Of a stretch of 64,000 nt of DNA, positions 32,273 to 39,298 are shown piece after piece; the stretch's first letter is position 1; every line of letters begins with the position of its first letter. A model generated the notes under the pieces. The model saw only the letters and a program-made list of their open reading frames with translations. It made no database searches and was not told where the DNA came from. Origin of the DNA: Amycolatopsis bullii. GTDB lineage: Bacteria > Actinomycetota > Actinomycetes > Mycobacteriales > Pseudonocardiaceae. The position numbers and the translations under genes are program-made. The stretch lies in NCBI RefSeq assembly GCF_014654205.1, contig NZ_BNAW01000001.1:434001-498000 (forward strand), in the 5' to 3' direction.

Positions 32273-32983
32273 TCAGCCGCCGAACATGACCTTCCATTCG
32301 TCGAGCGACCGCGGCCGGTAGACGAAATTGGAGCGCTTGACTTCGGACAGCGCGGCCGACGGCTCGGCCGAGTACTGGTGGCCGGGGTAGACGACCGGGT
32401 CGCCGGGCAGGCCCGCGAGCGCCTGCAGGCTGCGGTAGATCTCTTCGGCGTCCCCGCCCGGGAAGTCGGTGCGGCCACAGCCTTCCAGGAAGAGCGTGTC
32501 GCCGGAGACGAGCTTGTCCTCCACGAGGAAGCACTGGCTGCCCGGCGTGTGCCCGGGCGTGTGCAGCAGCCGGATCGGGATGGCCCCGACCTCGAGGACG
32601 TCGTCGTGGTCGTGGGCGCGCAGGTCGGTGCCGGAGACGCCGGTGACCCGCTTGACCCATTCGGTCTCGGCGCCGTTGACGTGGATCGGCACCTGTTCGA
32701 CGGCGAGGAGCTCGGCGATGCCGGGCAGGGAGAAGCCGAGCATCTCGCCGCCGACGTGGTCGGGGTGGTGGTGCGTGGCGAGCACGCCGGTGAGCCGCAT
32801 CCCGTCCTGCGCGAGGACGTCGAGCAGATCCCGCACGGCGTAGGCCGGGTCGACGATGACGGCGTCGCCGGTCTCGCGGTCGCCGATCAGGTAGGCGAAG
32901 TTCACCATCTGCGTCGCGACGGGATCCCCGACGGCGAAGTCACGCCCGGCGAGCAGCTGCCGGAAGTAGAGCCGATCAGTCAT
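32273..32983 (-). CDS. metallo-beta-lactamase fold hydrolase, ETHE1/glyoxalase II type
   Basis: A 236-residue MBL-fold protein. Metal ligands are His71/His73/Asp75/His76 in THHHPDH, His145 in HTPGH, Asp162 in SGDTLF and His202 in YPGHQY. The stretch GCGRTDFPGGD resembles ETHE1-type persulfide dioxygenases more than classical glyoxalase II, which lacks GRTDF. A persulfide or thioester role would suit the adjacent sulfonate operon, but this is inference. ATG 32983 is used; GTG 32992 is also possible. It begins 10 bases after lysR and probably shares its transcript. Confidence 0.85.
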   Translation of the reverse strand: MTDRLYFRQLLAGRDFAVGDPVATQMVNFAYLIGDRETGDAVIVDPAYAVRDLLDVLAQDGMRLTGVLATHHHPDHVGGEMLGFSLPGIAELLAVEQVPIHVNGAETEWVKRVTGVSGTDLRAHDHDDVLEVGAIPIRLLHTPGHTPGSQCFLVEDKLVSGDTLFLEGCGRTDFPGGDAEEIYRSLQALAGLPGDPVVYPGHQYSAEPSAALSEVKRSNFVYRPRSLDEWKVMFGG

Positions 32984-32993
32984 GCCGGACACC

Positions 32994-33875
32994 CTACGGT
33001 CCGCTCGGCCCCGGCGCGGCGGCCCGGGTGAGGGCGGCCAGGACGGCGGCCACCGCGGGCGGGTCCGGCGGGTCGCCGTAAGTGGCCGCCTGGATGCGGC
33101 GGTGGGCGCCGGGGAGTTCGGTCGCGTGGATGCCGGGGTGGCGATGCGCTTCGAGCGCGAGCCCGGGCAGGGTCGCGACCCCCAGGCCGGCCGCGACCAG
33201 GGACTGCACGACGACCATGTCGTCGCTGAACGAGCCGAGGCGCGGGCTGAAACCCGCCCCCGCGCAGAGGGTGGTGAGCTCCTCGCGGCACCGGGGGCAG
33301 CCGCCGATCCAGGCCGAGCCGCGGTGGTCGGCCAGGTTGTCGCCCGGCTGCCGGCTGATCAGGTGGATCGGGTCGTCGGCGAGGTGGCGGAACCGGAAGC
33401 CGTCGCCCTCGAGCGGGGCGCCGGCGTGCTGGAACACGAGCGCGACGTCGAGTTCGCCGCGGCGCAGCATGTCCAGCGCTTCGACGGGGTGCCGGTCGAC
33501 CAGGCTCAGCTCGAGTCCCGGGTGCACCTGGGCCAGCGACGCCGCCGCTTTCGGCACGAGGGTGCTCAGCGCGGACGCGTTGGCGGCCAGCCGGACGCGC
33601 CCGGCCCGCAGGCCGACCTGCGCGGCCAGCTCTTCGGCCGCCGCGTCCACGCGACCGGCGATTTCGGCGGCGCGATCGGCCAGCAGCCGGCCTTCCGGCG
33701 TCAGGCGGATCCCGCGGCCGGCCCGCTGCACGAGCCGGGCGCCGGTGGCCGCTTCCAGGCGGGCCAGGTGGTGGCTCACCGACGGCTGCGAGTAGTGGAG
33801 TTCCCGCGCCGCCTCGGTCACCGACCCGTGCCGCGCGACCGCCGCCAGGACCTTGAGCTGGACCAGGTTCAGCAT
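32994..33875 (-). CDS. LysR family regulator
   Basis: A 293-residue LysR protein. The N-terminal HTH is MLNLVQLKVLAAVARHGSVT followed by EAARELHYSQPSVSHHLARLE, and the C-terminal effector domain contains GCPRCREELTTLC with three cysteines, which could make it thiol- or redox-sensitive. It is divergent from a RibD-like reductase gene with an inverted repeat between them and lies 10 bases upstream of the MBL hydrolase. It may therefore control the reductase, itself and the MBL gene. Confidence 0.92.
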   Translation of the reverse strand: MLNLVQLKVLAAVARHGSVTEAARELHYSQPSVSHHLARLEAATGARLVQRAGRGIRLTPEGRLLADRAAEIAGRVDAAAEELAAQVGLRAGRVRLAANASALSTLVPKAAASLAQVHPGLELSLVDRHPVEALDMLRRGELDVALVFQHAGAPLEGDGFRFRHLADDPIHLISRQPGDNLADHRGSAWIGGCPRCREELTTLCAGAGFSPRLGSFSDDMVVVQSLVAAGLGVATLPGLALEAHRHPGIHATELPGAHRRIQAATYGDPPDPPAVAAVLAALTRAAAPGPSGP

Positions 33876-33886
33876 TCATCAAGAAT

Positions 33887-33916
33887 ATCAATGCTTCGTC
33901 GGCTTGATTGGCATTG
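33887..33916. promoter_or_regulatory. possible LysR binding site
   Basis: Two nested repeats lie in the 102-base gap between lysR and the reductase: ATCAA/TTGAT (33887-33891, 33904-33908) and CAATGC/GCATTG (33889-33894, 33911-33916). This is an AT-richer patch directly before lysR, the usual place for an autoregulatory site. Confidence 0.5.
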
Positions 33917-33977
33917 GACGTCATGTCCGGCCCGGTCCATTCTGGATGTCGCAACAGCCGACGAGGAGGAGACGACC

Positions 33978-34589
33978 ATGACCGGCACGGTGACCTGCGA
34001 CCTCACGATCACCCTCGACGGGTACGCAGCCGGGCACCACCAGACCGAGCAGCGCCCGTTCGGCGACGACGGTGGTGACGGCTGGGGAGACAAGCTGCAC
34101 GCCTGGTACGGCGAAGGCCGCGACGAACACCCCGCCGAGTTCGACCGGATGATGACGGCCAAGGCGTTCATCATGGGGCGCAACATGTTCGGCCCGGTGC
34201 GCGGCGAGTGGGACCGGCCGTGGACGGGCTGGTGGGGCGACAACCCGCCGTACCACGGGCCGGTCTTCGTGCTCACCCACCACCCGCGCGAGCCGCAGCC
34301 GATGGCGGGCGGCACCACGTTCCACTTCGTCACCGACGGCATCGAGGCCGCGATGGCCCGCGCCCGCGAGGCGGCGGGCGACGGCGGGATCTCCGTCCAC
34401 GGCGGCCCGAGCACCGTCAACCAGTACCTCGCCGCCGGCTTGATCGACGAGGTGCGGCTGCACGTGGCGCCGTACACGCTCGGCGGCGGCGTCCGGCTGT
34501 TCGACGGCGTCCCGCCGCTGAACCTCGAGCAGATCGACGCGCGGGCCACGGGCTCGGTCACGCACCTGCGGTACCGCGTGGTCCGGTGA
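33978..34589 (+). CDS. dihydrofolate-reductase-fold protein (RibD C-terminal family)
   Basis: A 203-residue protein of the RibD_C/DHFR-like family: SLDGYAAG-like TLDGYAAGHHQ start, FIMGRNMFGP, VFVLTHHPREP, ISVHGGPSTVNQYLAAGLIDE and LHVAPYTLGGGVRLFDG. These stand-alone proteins are NAD(P)H reductases of unknown substrate, not true folate enzymes. Start ATG 33978 is preceded by GAGGAGGAGACG. It is divergent from lysR, and its 3' end overlaps the converging PheRS-like gene by 32 bases. Confidence 0.9.
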   Translation: MTGTVTCDLTITLDGYAAGHHQTEQRPFGDDGGDGWGDKLHAWYGEGRDEHPAEFDRMMTAKAFIMGRNMFGPVRGEWDRPWTGWWGDNPPYHGPVFVLTHHPREPQPMAGGTTFHFVTDGIEAAMARAREAAGDGGISVHGGPSTVNQYLAAGLIDEVRLHVAPYTLGGGVRLFDGVPPLNLEQIDARATGSVTHLRYRVVR

Positions 34590-35679
34590 GTCCGGCCCAG
34601 TGGTGGACGTTCCCCCGGTGCAGGGCGGCGTAGGCCCGGTCCCGCAGGACGTTCGCCTCGTGATCGGACAGCGTCCGGTCCAGGGGCCGGAGGACCAGGC
34701 GGACGAGCAGGTTCTTCTGGTCCGGCGTCGCGCCGAGCCGGGCCCGGGCCTGCGCCGGCAGCCGGGCGTACGGCGTCTCCTGCAGGATCTCGACCGACTC
34801 GACGACGTCTTCGCCCAGGGCCTCCCGGACCCGGTCGCCGAGGTCCTCGGCCCGGTCGTCGGCGTCGACGGCGATCGAGAGGTCGCGCCGGACCGGCGGC
34901 AGGGCGGAGACCGGCCGGTAGGGCGCGAGGTCCGTCAGCTGCGCCGCGACGGCCGGCTCGGTGGAGCGCAGTAGCCGGATGTCCGGGATGCCCTTGCGCA
35001 GCATGACCATCCGATCGAGGCCCATGCCGAGCGCCAGGCCGGACCAGCCGTTCCCGAGTCCGGCCCGCGCGAGGACGGCCGGGGAGGCGAGCCCGCACTC
35101 GGCGACCTCGACCCAGCGCCCGTCGTGCCGGACGTCGAGCTGCGCACCGTCCACAGTGTACGGATGGCGGCGCGGTTCGAGCCGCCGTTCCCCCTCCGGC
35201 ACGAGGGCGGCGACCATGTCCTCGAGGTCGGCCCGGGTGACGGTCCCGCGGACGATCCGCCAGAGGTCGAGCTGGTGCGGAGTGCCGCTGTGCAGCCGGT
35301 CGATGCTGTCGCGGCGGTAGACGAGGCCGGGACAGACGAGCAGCACGTCGTCGGCGGGGTTCGCGGCGAGCGCGCGCAGGGCCGCGGGGATCATCGCGGT
35401 GGAGTGGCTGCGCAGGACGTGCCCGGCGTCGACGTACCGGGTGTAGCGGGCGTCGCGCGTGACGTCGGCGGGGTCGTAGCCGAGGTGGTCGTAGTTGTCG
35501 GCGACGGTGACGACGCGCTCGCCGGGGTGCCGCCGGACCGCACAGGACCACAGGCCGGCGAGGGCTTCGACGGCTTGGTCGACGACGAACTGGACGGCGT
35601 GCGGCCCGGCGGCGGGATCGGTGAGATCACGGACGGCGAGGTCGCGGGCGAGCTGGGCGGGGGTGAGGGTGGCGGGCAT
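34558..35679 (-). CDS. single-chain phenylalanyl-tRNA-synthetase-like protein (PheS core + FDX-ACB domain)
   Basis: A 373-residue class II synthetase relative. The PheS-type core has motif 2 around LRSHSTAMIPAAL (89-101), PGLVYRRDSIDRLHSGTPHQ (117-136) and motif 3 GLALGMGLDRMVMLRKGIPD (214-233). Residues 260-360 match the ferredoxin-fold anticodon-binding domain of PheT (PVRRDLSIAVD, LRPLDRTLSDHEANVLRD). Normal bacterial PheRS is an (alpha-beta)2 enzyme of two genes; this layout resembles mitochondrial PheRS but lacks the N-terminal coiled coil of PheS and any PheT editing domain. It is a paralogue, possibly a resistance or aminoacyl-transfer enzyme. Start ATG 35679 has GGAGG. Confidence 0.85.
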   Translation of the reverse strand: MPATLTPAQLARDLAVRDLTDPAAGPHAVQFVVDQAVEALAGLWSCAVRRHPGERVVTVADNYDHLGYDPADVTRDARYTRYVDAGHVLRSHSTAMIPAALRALAANPADDVLLVCPGLVYRRDSIDRLHSGTPHQLDLWRIVRGTVTRADLEDMVAALVPEGERRLEPRRHPYTVDGAQLDVRHDGRWVEVAECGLASPAVLARAGLGNGWSGLALGMGLDRMVMLRKGIPDIRLLRSTEPAVAAQLTDLAPYRPVSALPPVRRDLSIAVDADDRAEDLGDRVREALGEDVVESVEILQETPYARLPAQARARLGATPDQKNLLVRLVLRPLDRTLSDHEANVLRDRAYAALHRGNVHHWAGLTGPRGTAGA

Positions 35680-36155
35680 GGTGGAACCTCCGGGGTCGGG
35701 ATGGTCGGGGTGGTTCCCCCTGGCCCGGGCGCCCGGTGAGGTTCAGGCAGTGTCGACTGTGGACATGGCACCGGAACCCCGCTGGCTGGAAACGGCCAGG
35801 GGGCCGGTAAATCGGCGGGCTTCCGCAACGACGGCCACGGATCCAGGGTAACGGCGCTTGTCATCCGGTTTCCGCTGGACTTTTCCCGGGCACGGCTCTC
35901 TGAGGTCGCCGCGGCGGGCCCTGGCTGCCGGGTTGGGCCGTCGGAGGGCGCGGGTCATGCCATGAATGACCCATTCCTGGCGTCGGAGGTAAGGAATGAG
36001 TCATTCACGACACCGCAGCCGCCTGCCACCGCACCGCAAAGCCGCCCAACTCGTGGCTGCCAGCCACCGCCTCGGGCCGATGCCGAAACCCGACTGCCGG
36101 AACCTCTCCCCTCCCCCTCGCCCACCCACCGCCACCGCCGCCCGTCACTCGCCCG
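35680..36155. other. 476-bp intergenic region with a possible leader and a family A repeat
   Basis: No convincing gene. On the minus strand a 7-codon frame (MSTVDTA, ATG near 35766) ends shortly before GAACCTC, which is complementary to the GAGGTTC that covers the ribosome site of the PheRS-like gene, so a small attenuator is conceivable but unproven. The right part holds the family A inverted repeat at 35963-36007. The last 150 bases are Pro/Arg-coding in all frames and show nothing else. Confidence 0.4.
35963..36007. repeat. inverted repeat, second copy of family A
   Basis: Arms 35963-35979 and 35991-36007 (TGAATGACCCATTCCT / AGGAATGAGTCATTCA) match at 15 of 17 positions, loop about 11 bases. 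Arms and the loop motif GGCGTCGGA are shared with the element at 2064-2116, 34 kb away. Confidence 0.8.
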
Positions 36156-36668
36156 TCACTCGCCCACCTCCCCGTCGGCCAGCTCGCGCAGCACGTCCAG
36201 GTGCCCGACGTGCCGTGCCGTCTCCTGGACCACGTGGGTGACCACCCACCGGACGGTGAACTCCGACCGCCGCCGGGTGCGGTCGTCGGGGCTCAGCCCG
36301 CGCAGGGCCTTGTCCACCCGGGCCCACTCCGCCTTGTACGCCGCCGCCACCGAGGCCGGGGTGTCGTGCGGCCCGATGTCCCAGCTCGGGTCCGGGCTGC
36401 CCGCCCACAGCGACGGCAGGTCCGCCCCGCCCGCCTCGATCGACAGCCACCAGCGCTCCACCGCCGTGAGGTGCTTCACCACCCCCAGCGCGCTCATCCG
36501 CGGCGAAGCCGGCAACGGTGTCGCCACCGCCTGCGCGACCGTCAGCCCCGCCAGTTTGTTCACCGCCGTCGCGCGCAGGAACTGCAGGAAATCCAGCAGC
36601 AGACGCAGCTCGTCGGACGCCAGGGGCGCGGGCCACTGGCGGTGCGTCTTCGAACTCGTGTTCGACAT
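36156..36668 (-). CDS. DinB/DUF664 family protein
   Basis: A 170-residue four-helix-bundle protein. The predicted metal histidines are in VKHLTAVERWW and in THVVQETARHVGHLDVLRE, the usual three-His pattern of DinB-type proteins. In actinobacteria this group includes mycothiol- or bacillithiol-dependent transferases and stress proteins; the exact reaction is unknown. ATG 36668 is chosen over upstream frames because the conserved domain starts soon after. It is divergent from the DMT transporter, 45 bases away. Confidence 0.87.
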   Translation of the reverse strand: MSNTSSKTHRQWPAPLASDELRLLLDFLQFLRATAVNKLAGLTVAQAVATPLPASPRMSALGVVKHLTAVERWWLSIEAGGADLPSLWAGSPDPSWDIGPHDTPASVAAAYKAEWARVDKALRGLSPDDRTRRRSEFTVRWVVTHVVQETARHVGHLDVLRELADGEVGE

Positions 36669-36713
36669 GCCCGGCACCGTACCCCACGGGTCCGACAAAA
36701 TAGAGTGACCGGC

Positions 36714-37574
36714 ATGTGGTGGGGACTGCTCTGCGCCCTGGGCGCGGCATGCGCGTACGGGGTGGCTTCGGTGATGCAGTCGGTCGCCGCGCGGGCCACG
36801 GACACCGGCGCGGCCGGCGTCGACCCGAAACTGCTGGTCCGCGTGCTCGGCCAGGGGAAGTTCGTGCTCGGGCTGGCGCTCGACGTGCTCGGGTTCGTCG
36901 CGCAGATCGCGGCCCTGCACGTGCTGCCCCTGTTCGTCGTCCAGGCCGCGCTCGCCGCCAGCCTCGCCGTGACCGCCGTCTGCGCGCGGTTCCTCGGCGT
37001 GCGGCTCGGCCGGCGGGAGTGGGTCGCGGTCGGGGTCGTCTGCGCCGGGCTCGCGCTGCTCGGCGCCGCCGCCGAAAGCGAGGGCTCCGATCCCGTCGGG
37101 CTCGGCTTCCGGCTCGGCCTGATCGGCGCGGTCGCCGTCCTCGCCGTGGCCGGGATCGCCGCCGGCAAGGCGAGCCGCCGGATCCGGACGCCGGCGCTCG
37201 GGCTCGTCGCCGGGCTGTGCTTCGGCGTCGTCGCCATCGCCGGGCGGATCATCCCCAGCCTCGCGCCGCTCGACCTGCTCACCGACCCGGCGACCTACAC
37301 CGTCGCGGTCGCGGGCGGGATGGCGATGCTGTTCTACGCGACGGCGTTGCAGCGCGGGAGCGTCACCACCGCGACCGCGATGATGGTCCTCGGCGAGACG
37401 GTGTTCCCGTCACTGGTCGGTGTGCTGGTACTCGGCGACCGCACCCGGCCCGGCTTCGCGGTCGTCGCCGTCGCCGGGTTCGTCCTCGCCGTGGTGGCCG
37501 CGCTCGCGCTGGCCCGGTTCGGCGAACCGGCGACCGAACCGCGGGCCGACCCGAAGCCGACCGTGTTCCCCTGA
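36714..37574 (+). CDS. EamA/DMT-like membrane transporter
   Basis: A 286-residue protein with nine or ten hydrophobic segments, starting MWWGLLCALGAACAYGVASV with the first helix at the N-terminus. The internal two-fold pattern (helices 1-5 and 6-10, GETVFPSLVGVLVLGDR near the end) fits the DMT superfamily, whose members export metabolites or act as magnesium or lipid carriers. TAGAGT about 12 bases before the ATG resembles a -10 element, so the mRNA may be nearly leaderless. It precedes the iron-box ABC operon, but the iron box lies after its stop. Confidence 0.82.
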   Translation: MWWGLLCALGAACAYGVASVMQSVAARATDTGAAGVDPKLLVRVLGQGKFVLGLALDVLGFVAQIAALHVLPLFVVQAALAASLAVTAVCARFLGVRLGRREWVAVGVVCAGLALLGAAAESEGSDPVGLGFRLGLIGAVAVLAVAGIAAGKASRRIRTPALGLVAGLCFGVVAIAGRIIPSLAPLDLLTDPATYTVAVAGGMAMLFYATALQRGSVTTATAMMVLGETVFPSLVGVLVLGDRTRPGFAVVAVAGFVLAVVAALALARFGEPATEPRADPKPTVFP

Positions 37575-37583
37575 CTCTTTTAC

Positions 37584-37602
37584 TTAGACTAGCCTTACCT
37601 TC
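37584..37602. promoter_or_regulatory. IdeR/DmdR-type iron box upstream of the ABC pair
   Basis: TTAGACTAGCCTTACCTTC matches the actinobacterial iron box TTAGGTTAGSCTAACCTAA (from memory) at 14 of 19 positions. It sits 26 bases before the first ABC gene and 10 bases after the DMT stop. Repression by iron-loaded IdeR/DmdR is expected. Confidence 0.72.
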
Positions 37603-37627
37603 CCCAGCTCTGGAGAGGGAGGCGCGG

Positions 37628-39298
37628 GTGAGCGCGACGGGACGGCAGGTCCTCCGCCGGTCGATCGCCGGGCAACGACGACCGGTGGCGCTCGCGGCGT
37701 TGCTGGCCGCGAGCCACCAAGGCGGCGAAGCACTGGTCCCGGTGGTGATCGGCGTGGTCATCGACCAGGCCGTCGCGGGCGGCTCGGTGGGCACGCTGCT
37801 GGTCTGGCTGGCGGTGCTGGGCGTGCTCTTCGCCGCGCTGTCGAACAGCTACCGCCTCGGCGCCCGCTTCGGCGAGCGCGCCGCCGAACGCGCGGCCCAC
37901 GGCCTGCGCATCGACATCGCCCGCCGGGTCCTGGATCCCGGCGGCGTCGCCGACTCCGGCACGCTCGCCGGCGAGCTGGTGAGCATCGGGACGTCCGACG
38001 CCAAGCGCGTCGGCACCGTCAACAGCGTCCTCCCCTTCGGCGTCGCCGGCCTGGCCGGGCTGCTGGTCAGCGCCGTGGCGCTGCTCACCATGTCGCTGCC
38101 GCTCGGGTTGCTCGTGCTGCTCGGCACGCCGCCGATGCTCTACCTGGCGCACCTGATCGGGAAGCCCCTCGAGCGCCGCAGCGAGGCCGAGCAGGAGCGG
38201 TCGGCGTTCGCTTCCGGGGTCGCCACCGATCTCGTCGCCGGGCTGCGCGTGCTGAAGGGCGTCGGCGCCGAACGCGCCGCCGTCGACCGCTACCGGCGCA
38301 CCAGCCAGGACTCGCTGCGGGCGACGCTGCGCGCCGCCCGCGCCCAGGCCTGGCACAACGGCGCGCTGCTCGCGCTCACCGGCATCTTCATCGCCCTGGT
38401 CGCGCTGGTCGGTGGCAACCTCGCCGCGGCGGGCGGGATCAGCGTCGGTGACCTGGTCGCCGCGGTCGGCCTCGCGCAGTACCTGATCACTCCGTTCACG
38501 CTCTTCTCGTGGGTCAACGGCGAACTCGCGCAGGGCCGGGCGTCGGCCGGGCGCATCGCCGACGTGCTGAACGCCGCCCCGGCCGTCGGCACCGGGGACG
38601 CGATGCTGCCGGTTCCGGTGACCGGGCACGTCAAGCTGTCCGCGCTCAGCCGCGGCGTCCTGCGTGACGTCGCGTTCGAAGCACGGCCGGGTGAGCTGCT
38701 CGGCGTGGTGGCCACCGATCCGGCCGCGGCGACGGACCTGCTCGACTGCCTGGGCCGCGCCGCCGATCCCGCGAGCGGCACCGTGTCGGTCGACTCGGTC
38801 GATCTGTCCACTGTGGATCCGCGGCACGTCCGCGAGGTAGTGCTGGTCGCCGCGCACGACGCCGACCTGTTCGCCGGGACGGTGGCCGAGAACGTGACCA
38901 CCGGGCCGAAGACGGCCGAAGCGCTGACCGCGGCCGCCGTCGACGAGGTGGCGAGCGCACTGCCCGACGGTGTCGCGACCCCGGTCAGCGAGCGCGGACG
39001 GTCGCTGTCGGGCGGGCAGCGGCAGCGGGTCGCGCTCGCCCGGGCGCTCGCCGCCGACGCGCCGGTGCTGGTGCTGCACGACCCGACGACCGCCGTCGAC
39101 ACGGTCACCGAGGCCCGGATCGCCGCGGGGCTCGCCGCACTGCGGCGCGGCCGCACCACGATCCTCGTCACCACCAGCCCGGCGCTGCTGGCGGCCACCG
39201 ACCGCGTCGTCCTCCTCGACGACGGGCGCGTCGCGGGCGAGGGCAGTCACGCCGAGCTGGCCGGCCGTCCCGACTACCGAGCGGCGGTGCTGTCATGA
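37628..39298 (+). CDS. ABC exporter-type half transporter with degenerate NBD
   Basis: A 556-residue fusion of a six-helix membrane domain (1-320) and an ATPase domain. The Walker A position reads GVVATDPAAATDLL (about 357-370) without GKS/T, Walker B reads LVLHDPTTAVD with Pro in place of the catalytic Glu, and the H-loop His is missing (TTSPAL). The signature LSGGQRQRVALARAL (about 460) is intact. Alone it should not hydrolyse ATP; with the next gene it forms a heterodimer whose one active site borrows this signature. Start GTG 37628 follows GGAGAGGGAGG. The upstream iron box and the siderophore context suggest siderophore export or import, as with mycobacterial IrtAB. Confidence 0.87.
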   Translation: MSATGRQVLRRSIAGQRRPVALAALLAASHQGGEALVPVVIGVVIDQAVAGGSVGTLLVWLAVLGVLFAALSNSYRLGARFGERAAERAAHGLRIDIARRVLDPGGVADSGTLAGELVSIGTSDAKRVGTVNSVLPFGVAGLAGLLVSAVALLTMSLPLGLLVLLGTPPMLYLAHLIGKPLERRSEAEQERSAFASGVATDLVAGLRVLKGVGAERAAVDRYRRTSQDSLRATLRAARAQAWHNGALLALTGIFIALVALVGGNLAAAGGISVGDLVAAVGLAQYLITPFTLFSWVNGELAQGRASAGRIADVLNAAPAVGTGDAMLPVPVTGHVKLSALSRGVLRDVAFEARPGELLGVVATDPAAATDLLDCLGRAADPASGTVSVDSVDLSTVDPRHVREVVLVAAHDADLFAGTVAENVTTGPKTAEALTAAAVDEVASALPDGVATPVSERGRSLSGGQRQRVALARALAADAPVLVLHDPTTAVDTVTEARIAAGLAALRRGRTTILVTTSPALLAATDRVVLLDDGRVAGEGSHAELAGRPDYRAAVLS

